In this document: piece after piece, positions 7,517 to 14,317 of the stretch
Layout: every line of letters starts with the position of its first letter
Numbering within the stretch: the stretch's first letter is position 1
Source: Candidatus Peribacteraceae bacterium
Lineage (GTDB): Bacteria > Patescibacteriota > Gracilibacteria > Peribacterales > Peribacteraceae
Assembly: GCA_018062585.1 (NCBI GenBank)
Contig: JAGORY010000008.1
Span: forward strand, 1 to 17,123
DNA: 17,123 nt
Reading direction: 5' to 3'
Position numbers and translations under genes: made by a program
Notes under the pieces: model-generated
Databases searched by the model: none
Seen by the model: only the letters and a program-made list of their open reading frames with translations
What the model was told of the DNA's origin: nothing

Positions 7517-7538
7517 GGAGAGGCGGATTTCACCAAAC

Positions 7539-7667
7539 GAAGAACGAAAAGTGAACAGTGAAAAATGAACGATGACATTACTCCTCCCGCACCCATGATG
7601 TATCCACTATCTCTCCGCCGACCAGTCCCCGTATTTTTCACTTTTCACTTTTAATTTTTCACTCTTC
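7539..7667. repeat. inverted heptad array upstream of the DAHP synthase start
   Basis: Five direct 7-bp units (7539-7573, e.g. GAAAAGT, GAAAAAT) face five inverted units (7633-7667, e.g. ACTTTTC, ATTTTTC) across a 59-bp pyrimidine-rich spacer. The right arm ends three bases before the ATG at 7671, occupying the place of a ribosome binding site. The outermost units GAAGAAC and (inverted) GAAGAGT match best, so a long imperfect hairpin is possible. The left arm is also partly complementary to the Phe codons of the leader ORF (7459-7470), giving a competing pairing. Together with the hairpin at 7480-7516 this accounts for most of the 195 bases between the leader ORF and the DAHP synthase gene. 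Confidence 0.85.
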
Positions 7668-7670
7668 CCC

Positions 7671-8690
7671 ATGCTTGTCGTCCTCAAAGAGAAGAACAAT
7701 CAGCCGCTCCTCACGGAGATCCAGTCGCTCCTGCAGTCCAAGTACGGGTGTGACTCTCACGTCATTGGCGAAAATCAGCGCGTGCTTGCGGTCACCGGCG
7801 ACACGTCCATGGTCGAGGTGGAATTACTGAAGAGTCTGGACGGTGTCCGTTCCGTGGACCGTGTCGACAGACCCTACAAGCTCGCGTCCCGCGAGAAGAA
7901 AAATCGCACACTCATCGAAATATCCAAGGACTGCGTCATCGGTGACCCCAAGAGCGTCGTCATCATCGCCGGTCCGTGTTCCATCGATTCCGAAGGTCAG
8001 CTCGATGAATCCGCCGCTATGGCCAAAGACAAAGGCGTGAAGATTCTCCGCGGCGGCGCCTTCAAGCCGCGCACCGGACCGTACTCCTTTCAGGGCAAGG
8101 GCCTCGAGGGCCTCAAGATGCTCCGCAAAGCCGGCGACACGTACGGCATGAAGACGATCTCTGAGATCATGAAGGCCGAAGATCTGCCTGCATTTGAGGA
8201 GATGGCCGACATGCTCCAGATCGGCGCGCGCAATATGCAGAATTATGAGCTGCTGAAAGCGGTCGGCAAATCCAAGAAGCCTGTGATGCTGAAGCGCGGA
8301 CTTGCAGCAACACTCGAAGAGTGGCTCCTCGCCGCGGAATACATCCTTGCAGGAGGTAACCCGAACGTCATGCTCTGCGAGCGCGGCATCCGTACCTTCG
8401 AACAAGAAGTTCGCTTTACGCTCTGCCTCGGCTCCGTGCCGGCACTCCGCGAACTTACGCACCTTCCGATCATCGTGGACCCTAGTCACGCCATGGGCAA
8501 GACGCGCTGGGTGAAGGACGCCGCTCTCGGTGGAGTCGCAGTCGGTGCCGACGGACTCATTATCGAGATTCATCCCCGTCCGCACGAAAGCAGTTGCGAC
8601 AGCGCCCAGCTCCTTGATAACGAGCACTGGAACGAGTGTATGGACGGCATCGGGTCTGTCTCGCAGGCTATCGGAAAGAACGTTGTCTGA
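7671..8690 (+). CDS. aroF: 3-deoxy-D-arabino-heptulosonate-7-phosphate (DAHP) synthase, type I beta
   Basis: Condenses phosphoenolpyruvate with erythrose-4-phosphate, the committed first step of the shikimate pathway. It has 339 residues. Residues ~1-70 form a ferredoxin-like (FL) regulatory domain as in the Thermotoga maritima enzyme, where it mediates feedback inhibition by Tyr and Phe. The TIM barrel follows, with AGPCSIDSE (metal-ligand C103), RGGAFKPRTGPYSFQG (substrate-phosphate binding), LQIGARNMQN, LKRGL, and IVDPSHAMG containing the metal-ligand His. The C-terminal acidic metal ligand appears retained in SSCDSAQLL, which replaces the usual LSDGxQSL. Chorismate mutase is not fused to it; a separate gene lies downstream. 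The gene is preceded by the heptad array with no Shine-Dalgarno sequence. The gene symbol is by function (aroF/aroG/aroH naming varies). Confidence 0.96.
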   Translation: MLVVLKEKNNQPLLTEIQSLLQSKYGCDSHVIGENQRVLAVTGDTSMVEVELLKSLDGVRSVDRVDRPYKLASREKKNRTLIEISKDCVIGDPKSVVIIAGPCSIDSEGQLDESAAMAKDKGVKILRGGAFKPRTGPYSFQGKGLEGLKMLRKAGDTYGMKTISEIMKAEDLPAFEEMADMLQIGARNMQNYELLKAVGKSKKPVMLKRGLAATLEEWLLAAEYILAGGNPNVMLCERGIRTFEQEVRFTLCLGSVPALRELTHLPIIVDPSHAMGKTRWVKDAALGGVAVGADGLIIEIHPRPHESSCDSAQLLDNEHWNECMDGIGSVSQAIGKNVV

Positions 8691-8697
8691 CATCAGG

Positions 8698-8726
8698 GTA
8701 GAGACGTCCCGCCGGGACGTCTCTAC
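8698..8726. repeat. perfect 13-bp inverted repeat between DAHP synthase and aroB genes
   Basis: GTAGAGACGTCCC (8698-8710) is followed by a 3-nt loop GCC and its perfect reverse complement ending at 8726. It fills most of the 45-bp gap, 7 bp after the DAHP synthase stop and 9 bp before the aroB ATG. There is no U-run, so it is not a standard terminator. Short palindromes beginning GTAGAGACG and ending CGTCTCTAC are, from memory, dispersed repeats in cyanobacteria and some uncultured genomes, so this is probably a dispersed palindrome. It could stabilise mRNA ends or tune expression within the operon. Confidence 0.85.
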
Positions 8727-8735
8727 AATCACCCC

Positions 8736-9773
8736 ATGCACACGCTCACCCTCACTCCGCCGGCACGAAGCAACCCTGGGACCGATATCACTATCGGTGC
8801 CGGCGCGCTGCAGCAGTGCGCTCTCCATGCGAAAAGTCATAGCCGGATCGTCGTGTTGTACGATGAAGGAATCGAATCCATCGCAACGCGTGTCATGCAT
8901 GCAATAGGAGACTGTGTGCGGATTCCGGTACAAAGCGGCGATGCCTCGAAGTCGCTGAAGGAAGCGGATCGGATAGTTTCGGTGATGCTGGAACAAGGGT
9001 GTACGCGAAAGACGCTCCTCATCTGCGTCGGCGGCGGCATGATCACCGACCTCGGCGGATTCGTCGCGAGTGTCTTCATGCGTGGCATCCAGTGTGTGCA
9101 CGTCCCGACGACGCTCCTCGGTATGGTGGACGCCGCGATCGGCGGTAAGACTGCCGTGAACGTTGGGTCCAAGAAAAACATGATCGGTACCATCACGCAT
9201 CCCAGAGCTGTGATAATCGATACCGAACTCTTGCAAACACTCCCTGATTCGCAGCTTGCGGAAGGACTCGCAGAAGTCATAAAGGTCGCTGCAATCATTG
9301 ACGATCCTTTCTTTCAATGGCTCGAAGAAGTCATGCCACAGATCCTCAAACGACATCCAGCAATTTTGGAAGAATGCGTCATTCGTGCGGTGTCCGCGAA
9401 GGTGAAGATCGTCGAAGCCGATGAGCATGACCGCGACGAACGGCTGCTCCTCAACTTCGGTCACACGGTCGGTCATGCAGTGGAAGCGCTTTCCGGATAC
9501 AAGCTCTCCCACGGCAACTGCGTCAGTATCGGTGTCGTAGCCGAAATGACACTGACGGATTTCAAGGACCGTGCTCGTGTCGAAAAAATTCTGACACTGG
9601 TCGGACTTCCACTTGCGATTCCGCCCGCAATGAAGCCGGAGGATCTGTGGACAGTGATGCTCTCAGACAAGAAGAACGAAGGCGGTGTCGTACGCATTGC
9701 CGTTCCGAAGCGCATGGGGGAGGGCGCGGTGCATACTCTCACACATGAAACATTTCTGACTCTCTTTCGATGA
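8736..9773 (+). CDS. aroB: 3-dehydroquinate synthase
   Basis: Converts DAHP to 3-dehydroquinate, the second shikimate step, using NAD and a divalent metal. It has 345 residues, normal for the family. Visible motifs: the NAD-binding segment GGGMITDLGGFVASVFMRG, VPTTLLGMVDAAIGGKTAVN, KNMIGTITHP, and metal ligands in GLAEVIK (Glu), LLLNFGHTVGHAVE (His) and KLSHGNCVSIG (His), then DKKNEGGVVRIAV near the C-terminus. The usual GGGVxGDxxGF becomes GGGMITDLGGF, a mild variation. The start ATG lies 9 bp after the palindrome, with CACCCC before it and no Shine-Dalgarno sequence. The stop overlaps the aroAK start by ATGA, implying translational coupling. Confidence 0.97.
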   Translation: MHTLTLTPPARSNPGTDITIGAGALQQCALHAKSHSRIVVLYDEGIESIATRVMHAIGDCVRIPVQSGDASKSLKEADRIVSVMLEQGCTRKTLLICVGGGMITDLGGFVASVFMRGIQCVHVPTTLLGMVDAAIGGKTAVNVGSKKNMIGTITHPRAVIIDTELLQTLPDSQLAEGLAEVIKVAAIIDDPFFQWLEEVMPQILKRHPAILEECVIRAVSAKVKIVEADEHDRDERLLLNFGHTVGHAVEALSGYKLSHGNCVSIGVVAEMTLTDFKDRARVEKILTLVGLPLAIPPAMKPEDLWTVMLSDKKNEGGVVRIAVPKRMGEGAVHTLTHETFLTLFR

Positions 9774-11542
9774 GCAAGCTTCTCCGGATACCGGCCATGC
9801 GGATCCAGAGCGACTGCGTGATCACGCTCCCCGGTTCCAAGTCTCACGCAAATCGGGCCATCGTGTGTGCGTGTCTGTCACCGACAGCGACGACGATCCA
9901 GAATGCGACACCGTGCGACGACGTTCTCGTGATGGTAGAGAATGTACAGAAGATGGGATTCGGGATTGAGTGGATTGATAGATCGAAGGGGGAGTTGAAA
10001 GTTGAAAGTGAAAAGTGGAAAGTGAAAAGTGAAAAATCCGTTGTTTTGGATTGCCACAATGCCGGAACGACACTGCGGTTTCTGACGTCCGTCGCATCAC
10101 TTGTTCCTGGCGAATGGATTGTCACGGGAGACGATCACATGAAGCGGCGACCGATTGGCGATCTCACAAAGGCGCTGCGGGCACTTGGTGCCGTCATCAC
10201 GGATAAGGGAGGATGTCCGCCGCTCGAGATTCGCGGAGGTACACTTCGGGGTCGCGCGGTGCGACTCAAGGCTGATATCAGCAGTCAGTATCTGACGTCT
10301 CTGTTGCTCATTGCTCCGTTACTGGAGGGAGGCCTCACAGTGGAGCTTGCGGGTGCTCTGGCGTCAGCTGGGTACGTGGAGCTTACCGAGAAGACAATGA
10401 AAGATTTTGGCGTACAGTTCAGTCGTAAAGAGAATACATTTTTTGTTCAACATGGCCACTACACATCTCCGTCGTCCTACGAGATAGAAGGCGACTGGAG
10501 TGCCGCGGGTCCGTGGTTCGTGCTCGAGGCTCTGACCGGGAGTTCGATCCGGATGCCAAATCTCCGCATGGATTCGATGCAGTCCGACCGCAAACTTCCC
10601 GACGTCATCAAGAAACTGAAAAAGCCGGGAGACATGACCATCGACTGCTCCGAAATTCCGGATCAGGTGATGAATCTCTGTGTACTCGCGGCATTCCGAA
10701 AGGGGACTGTGACGTTCACGAAGATCGCGAATCTCCGGAAAAAAGAATGCGACCGTATTCAGGTTATCGCATCTGAATTGAAGAAAGCCGGTGTCGATAT
10801 TCGCGAGCGCGGGGACGATCTTCTGGTGCGCGGCGTAGGTGGTCTCGAGAACATTGCACAAGGAGTGGTGACGCTGGATACACATGACGATCATCGGATG
10901 GCTATGGCGTTTGCGATCCTCGGACTCGTCAGAGGTAACGTCACGATCAAAAATCCCGACTGCACAGCGAAAAGTTATCCGAACTTTTTCTCAGATCTAG
11001 AAAAAATCCTCCGCTCCAGTAAGCCCTTGAGCGTCGTCGGGATGCGTGGTGTTGGGAAATCAGCGCTGGGCCGAAAGCTTGCAGGAAAACTGCGACTCAA
11101 GCACATCGATAGTGATCATCTGTTTCAGGATGCTCATGGTCCGATCAAGGATTTCATCGCCGCTAAGGGCTGGGATGAGTTCCGCAGGAAAGAGGAAGAG
11201 ATCATCGCAGGTGCGATCGCTCCCGGCACCGTTCTGTCGCTCGGTGGTGGAGCCTTAGGTTCGGCCCGAACGCGCAAGCTCATCAAAGACACAACCGTCG
11301 CCATCTGGCTGCAGGCCAAAGAGGCTGAGCTGATCAAGAGGCTTCAGAACGGGAAGAGGCCGCCACTCACAAATCTGCCGATTCACGAGGAAGTCCGAAA
11401 ATTTCTTCTCGAGCGCGGCCCTCATTACCGCGAGGTTGCGGCGATGGAAGTGTCGCCCAAGCTCCGTTTCGGGGAACAGATTCCGTTTGTTCTCCGCACA
11501 CTTCGTCAGATTTTCATCGGAACTCCACGCCCCAAACGCTGA
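9770..11542 (+). CDS. aroA-aroK: fused EPSP synthase and shikimate kinase (AroA-AroK)
   Basis: A 590-residue bifunctional protein. Residues ~1-413 are 5-enolpyruvylshikimate-3-phosphate synthase: LPGSKSHANRA, NAGTTLRFL, KRRPIGDL, SSQYLTSLLLIAPL, IPDQVMNLCVLAAF, KKECDRIQVIASELKKAG, DDHRMAMAFAILG, and KSYPNFFSDL. Residues ~418-590 are shikimate kinase: P-loop GMRGVGKSALG (from ~424), DSD in the shikimate-binding position, FRRKEEE, LSLGGGAL, and NGKRPPL in the lid region. The fusion joins pathway steps 5 and 6 in reverse order, since the kinase makes the substrate of the synthase. AroA carries a 42-bp heptad insertion giving residues ~76-89 (Lys/Glu/Ser/Val-rich) just before LDCHNAGTT. KESDRI reads KECDRI here. 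It overlaps aroB by 4 bp and aroDE by 1 bp. Confidence 0.95.
   Translation: MSKLLRIPAMRIQSDCVITLPGSKSHANRAIVCACLSPTATTIQNATPCDDVLVMVENVQKMGFGIEWIDRSKGELKVESEKWKVKSEKSVVLDCHNAGTTLRFLTSVASLVPGEWIVTGDDHMKRRPIGDLTKALRALGAVITDKGGCPPLEIRGGTLRGRAVRLKADISSQYLTSLLLIAPLLEGGLTVELAGALASAGYVELTEKTMKDFGVQFSRKENTFFVQHGHYTSPSSYEIEGDWSAAGPWFVLEALTGSSIRMPNLRMDSMQSDRKLPDVIKKLKKPGDMTIDCSEIPDQVMNLCVLAAFRKGTVTFTKIANLRKKECDRIQVIASELKKAGVDIRERGDDLLVRGVGGLENIAQGVVTLDTHDDHRMAMAFAILGLVRGNVTIKNPDCTAKSYPNFFSDLEKILRSSKPLSVVGMRGVGKSALGRKLAGKLRLKHIDSDHLFQDAHGPIKDFIAAKGWDEFRRKEEEIIAGAIAPGTVLSLGGGALGSARTRKLIKDTTVAIWLQAKEAELIKRLQNGKRPPLTNLPIHEEVRKFLLERGPHYREVAAMEVSPKLRFGEQIPFVLRTLRQIFIGTPRPKR
9994..10035 (+). repeat. six tandem heptads in frame inside aroA
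   Basis: Six contiguous 7-bp units of the types GTTGAAA, GTGGAAA and GTGAAAA occupy exactly 42 bp. Because 42 is a multiple of three, the reading frame is kept and 14 codons (residues ~76-89) are added. No inverted partner array is present nearby. Units match the left arm upstream of the DAHP synthase gene (GAAAAGT in another phase). Confidence 0.9.
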
Positions 11543-12924
11543 TGTTCGTCGTCACGCTCCCGCCTTCGGCCGCCAAGAATCCGCAAGCGTTTGCTCTCAA
11601 AGCCAAACGTGAGGGCGCGGACATTCTAGAAATCCGATCGGATCTGACACCCGGAGTGCAGCCGTTCCGTTCGACACTACCGCTGCTTGTGTCTGTGCGT
11701 GGCACGAATGACAGCCTCGTCGATCTTCTCACTCCTGCCTTCGTTGATATCGAAGAAAGTTCAGATGCGGTCTGGCTACCCAAGCGCGCCAAACTGATTC
11801 TGAGTTTTCACGATCACGACGCGACCCCCTCGCTTGCTGTACTGAAAGCTACTGCAAATCGCATGCGAAAAGAAAAGCCTTGGGCCATCAAGATCGCAAC
11901 CTTCGTGAAATCATACAATGATCTCGTGACGCTGAAAAAACTGCAAGACTGGCTTGTGAGTACGGGGCAGCGCTCGATTGTTCTTGGCATGGGACCGAAG
12001 GCACATCTTTCTCGCGTCACCTCGCCGTTTTGCAATGTCTTCACGTACGCCATGCTCGATCCAGCGGATGCTGCAGCGCCCGGTCAGTTGCCAATGTCAT
12101 TCTACGCTTTGATGAAGGGCCGAAAGCATCCGAAGTTATTCGGTATTCTCGGCGGGGCGCATATCACTGCTTCTTTGAGTCCGGTCATTCATAATGCGCT
12201 TTTTTCGCGTCATAAGATCGATGCACTGTATTCATGTTTTCCGTCTGACGACTTTGCGGCTGTGACAACACTCCACACTCTCGGCATCAAAGGACTTTCA
12301 GTCACGGCACCTTTTAAGCGTAAGGCTTTCGAGATCGCGTCAACATTGGAACCGATCTCCGAAAAGCTGGGTGTAGCGAACACTCTTATTCGCTCGGGTA
12401 CGAAATGGAGAGGTTTTCTGACAGATGCGTACGGTATCGAAGAAGGCTATGGAGCGCTGAGTAAAGCCAAAAACGTCGCTATCCTCGGTGCGGGGGGAGC
12501 CGTCCCATCCGCGATTCTCGCCGTGCGTTCACGGAGTCCCAAAGCGGTCATTACGGTGTTCGCACGAGATGTAAAAAAAGCGAAGAAAACGCTTCAAGCA
12601 TTCGGAGTGAATGTCGATGTACTTGAGAATGCCGCTTCATTCACTGCCGACGCCGTCATCTGTGCCGTTTCGGCGGACATTGCACTTCCCGTTCCGTCAC
12701 CGGAATCCAAAAAATCAATCGCCATCGATCTCCGGTACGGAAAAGAAACTGAGTTTATGAAAACGGCGAAGCAAAAGAAATTCCGCGTTCATGACGGAAC
12801 TAATATGCTGATTCATCAGGCGTTGAAGCAATTCCGACACTTCACCGGCAAGACGCCGTATGATGACGATGAAACATTCCTGCGTCCGATTCTCACATCT
12901 TTCCTCTCTTCTCATGGCCAGTAA
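11542..12924 (+). CDS. aroD-aroE: fused type I 3-dehydroquinate dehydratase and shikimate dehydrogenase (AroD-AroE)
   Basis: A 460-residue bifunctional enzyme for steps 3 and 4: dehydration of 3-dehydroquinate, then NADPH reduction of 3-dehydroshikimate. Residues ~1-193 are the type I dehydratase: GADILEIRSDL, LLVSVRG, SFHDHD with catalytic H90, IKIATF with Schiff-base K117, GMGPKAHLSRV, and FTYAMLDPADAAAPGQLP. Residues ~197-460 are the dehydrogenase: GGAHITASLSPVIHNALF, IKGLSVTAPFK with catalytic Lys, GVANTLI, GFLTDAYG, dinucleotide-binding VAILGAGGAVPSA, and DGTNMLIHQALKQF. The usual HSLSP reads ASLSP, keeping the shikimate-binding serines. Bacterial and plant AroDE fusions with this order are known. 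The dehydratase part is short compared with ~220-250 residues in many free enzymes. It starts at TGATG, overlapping aroAK by one base, and its end overlaps aroC by 11 bp. Confidence 0.95.
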   Translation: MFVVTLPPSAAKNPQAFALKAKREGADILEIRSDLTPGVQPFRSTLPLLVSVRGTNDSLVDLLTPAFVDIEESSDAVWLPKRAKLILSFHDHDATPSLAVLKATANRMRKEKPWAIKIATFVKSYNDLVTLKKLQDWLVSTGQRSIVLGMGPKAHLSRVTSPFCNVFTYAMLDPADAAAPGQLPMSFYALMKGRKHPKLFGILGGAHITASLSPVIHNALFSRHKIDALYSCFPSDDFAAVTTLHTLGIKGLSVTAPFKRKAFEIASTLEPISEKLGVANTLIRSGTKWRGFLTDAYGIEEGYGALSKAKNVAILGAGGAVPSAILAVRSRSPKAVITVFARDVKKAKKTLQAFGVNVDVLENAASFTADAVICAVSADIALPVPSPESKKSIAIDLRYGKETEFMKTAKQKKFRVHDGTNMLIHQALKQFRHFTGKTPYDDDETFLRPILTSFLSSHGQ

Positions 12925-13915
12925 TACCTTCGGAACACTTCTCAGAATCACGACGTTCGGCGAGTCCCACGGTATCGCACTTGGCGTCGTCATCGACGGT
13001 TGTCCGGCGGGTATCGCACTTTCTGAAAAGGATTTCCTGACGGATCTCGCACGTCGTCGTCCGGGTCAGAGTGCGGTCACCACTGCGCGCAAAGAGGAAG
13101 ACACACCGACGATTCTCTCCGGCGTCTTCGAGGGTAAGACCACCGGCATGCCGATCGCGGTCATCGTCGGCAATACGAATCAGAAGCCTGAAGCGTACGA
13201 GAAGCTTAGAAACGACTACCGCATCGGCCACGCTGACGCGACGTTTGCAAGCAAGTATGGCCACAGAGATCATAGAGGTGGTGGCAGACAATCCGGGCGG
13301 GAGACGGTTGCTCGTGTGATCGCGGGCGTTGTCGCCAAGAAAATTCTCCCGAAGAAGCTCAAGATCATCGGTCACACTGTGCAGATCGGACCGTTTGAAG
13401 CTAATACATTCAAGCCCAAGACGATCGAACAAAATCCGGTGCGCTGCGCAGATCCAGTCGTCGCCAAGAAGATGGAAGCCTACATTTTGAAGCTCAAGAG
13501 TGAGGCCAACTCCACCGGAGGCCTCATCGAAATCCGTGTTCAGCATCCGCCCAAAGACCTCGGGGATCCGGTGTTCGATAAACTGAAGTCCAAGCTCGCA
13601 AATGCCCTCATGACCATCGGTGCCGTCACTGGCGTGAGTTACGGCGCTGGTTTCAGAACTGCTTCGATGCAGGGTCAGGATTACGTGAAGAACAAAGAGA
13701 ACTTCGGCGGCATGCTCGGTGGCATCTCGACAGGCGATGACTTGATCCTGAATATCAGCATCAAACCAGCGTCGTCCATCGGACAGGTCGCCAAGGAAGG
13801 CCGTCACGACCCATGCATCGTTCCGAGGGTCATACCGGTTGCCGAAGCGATGGTGGCGCTAGTTTTGGCGGATTGCTATTTGCTTCAACACACGTATGAA
13901 GGTTATAGGGGATAG
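12914..13915 (+). CDS. aroC: chorismate synthase
   Basis: Makes chorismate from EPSP by a trans-1,4-elimination needing reduced FMN, the last shared step. It has 333 residues, slightly short of the usual 350-390. Motifs: TLLRITTFGESHG (catalytic His region), RRRPGQS, GHADATFASKYGHRDHRGGGRQSGRET (FMN and substrate binding), NSTGGLIEIRV, LANALMTIGAVTGVSYGAGF, FGGMLGGISTGDDL, KPASSIG, and GRHDPCIVPRVIPVAEAM. RSSARET of the consensus reads RQSGRET. The ATG at 12914 starts the family N-terminus MASNTFGTLLRIT; an upstream in-frame ATG at 12860 lies inside aroDE and adds unconserved residues. The last residues (GYRG) and the TAG stop are encoded by the heptad array beginning at 13901, so the native end appears to have been replaced or extended by repeat sequence. 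Confidence 0.96.
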   Translation: MASNTFGTLLRITTFGESHGIALGVVIDGCPAGIALSEKDFLTDLARRRPGQSAVTTARKEEDTPTILSGVFEGKTTGMPIAVIVGNTNQKPEAYEKLRNDYRIGHADATFASKYGHRDHRGGGRQSGRETVARVIAGVVAKKILPKKLKIIGHTVQIGPFEANTFKPKTIEQNPVRCADPVVAKKMEAYILKLKSEANSTGGLIEIRVQHPPKDLGDPVFDKLKSKLANALMTIGAVTGVSYGAGFRTASMQGQDYVKNKENFGGMLGGISTGDDLILNISIKPASSIGQVAKEGRHDPCIVPRVIPVAEAMVALVLADCYLLQHTYEGYRG

Positions 13916-13993
13916 GTTATAGGGTATAGCTCCATCCATCATCTTCTACCTTCGCGTTCATTACCTATCACCTATCACCTCTAACCTATAACC
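13901..13993. repeat. inverted heptad array at the aroC / chorismate mutase junction
   Basis: Four direct units (13901-13928: GGTTATA, GGGGATA, GGTTATA, GGGTATA) face five inverted units (13959-13993, e.g. TATCACC, TATAACC) across a 30-bp pyrimidine-rich spacer. The left arm contains the aroC stop TAG (13913-13915). The right arm ends four bases before the chorismate mutase ATG at 13998. The outermost unit GGTTATA pairs perfectly with TATAACC; inner units pair partly. The array makes up essentially the whole gap between the two genes. Confidence 0.9.
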
Positions 13994-13997
13994 TTCC

Positions 13998-14270
13998 ATG
14001 ACTCAGCATCTCACCATCCCGCTCATTCGGGCCGCCATCGATGAAGCCGACGACATTCTGCTCAAGGCGCTCGCCACGCGTTTCCGCGCGATCGGGCATC
14101 TTAAGGACATCAAGCGCGATACCGGCGTGCAAGTCGAAAGCCCGTCGCGTGAAACCGAACTGAAGGCTCGCTGGAAGAAGAAGGCTGAAGAACTGAGGCT
14201 TCCGACCGAGCTCACGCTTCTGATCCTGGATTTCATCCTCGCCGAGAGTAAAAAAATCCAAAGTTCTTGA
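13998..14270 (+). CDS. aroQ: chorismate mutase, AroQ class, stand-alone
   Basis: A 90-residue all-helical protein converting chorismate to prephenate, the branch point to Phe and Tyr. Family features: IPLIRAAIDEADDILLKALATRF (helix 1 with the active-site Arg), GHLKDIKRDTGVQVESPSRETEL (Lys and the conserved P-x-RE segment), and a C-terminal helix ending in ESKKI. No regulatory or dehydrogenase domain is attached. The size matches the mutase half of the E. coli T-protein, and the next gene encodes a T-protein-like dehydrogenase, so the pair looks like a split or unfused TyrA. The start follows the heptad array with TTCC before ATG. It ends with TGA 49 bp before the tyrA TTG. The symbol aroQ is used for the fold class; in some genomes aroQ names a dehydroquinase. 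Confidence 0.92.
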   Translation: MTQHLTIPLIRAAIDEADDILLKALATRFRAIGHLKDIKRDTGVQVESPSRETELKARWKKKAEELRLPTELTLLILDFILAESKKIQSS

Positions 14271-14282
14271 TTCTCGCAATGC

Positions 14283-14317
14283 ATTCTTCACTTTTCACTC
14301 TTCACTTTTCATTTCGC
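14283..14317 (+). repeat. five inverted-type heptads directly before tyrA
   Basis: Five contiguous 7-bp units (ATTCTTC, ACTTTTC, ACTCTTC, ACTTTTC, ATTTCGC) end two bases before the TTG start at 14320. They match the right arm upstream of the DAHP synthase gene in unit sequence, in number and in position relative to the start. No facing left arm is seen; the bases before it are the end of the chorismate mutase gene. Confidence 0.88.

Noticed and set aside
7824..9512. A 562-codon open frame on the minus strand opposite the DAHP synthase and aroB genes
   Set aside because: It is exactly antisense to two clearly conserved enzymes, spans their junction including the palindrome, and its translation has the His/Arg/Asp-rich look of reverse-frame shadow in GC-biased genes. 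No domain is recognisable.
8688..9773. UGA-recoding (Gracilibacteria-type) genome
   Set aside because: TGA ends several genes at the expected protein length (the DAHP synthase gene, aroB, aroAK, the chorismate mutase gene, tyrA), and conserved glycines use GGN codons.
12860..12913. Upstream ATG for aroC at 12860
   Set aside because: It would add 18 residues read from inside aroDE in another frame; the family N-terminus begins at 12914.
12893..13807. A 304-codon open frame on the minus strand opposite aroC
   Set aside because: It is antisense to conserved chorismate synthase with no recognisable motif; a product of codon bias.
748..14317. Heptad arrays as a CRISPR array
   Set aside because: Units are 7 bp and contiguous with no unique spacers between repeats, and no cas genes are present.
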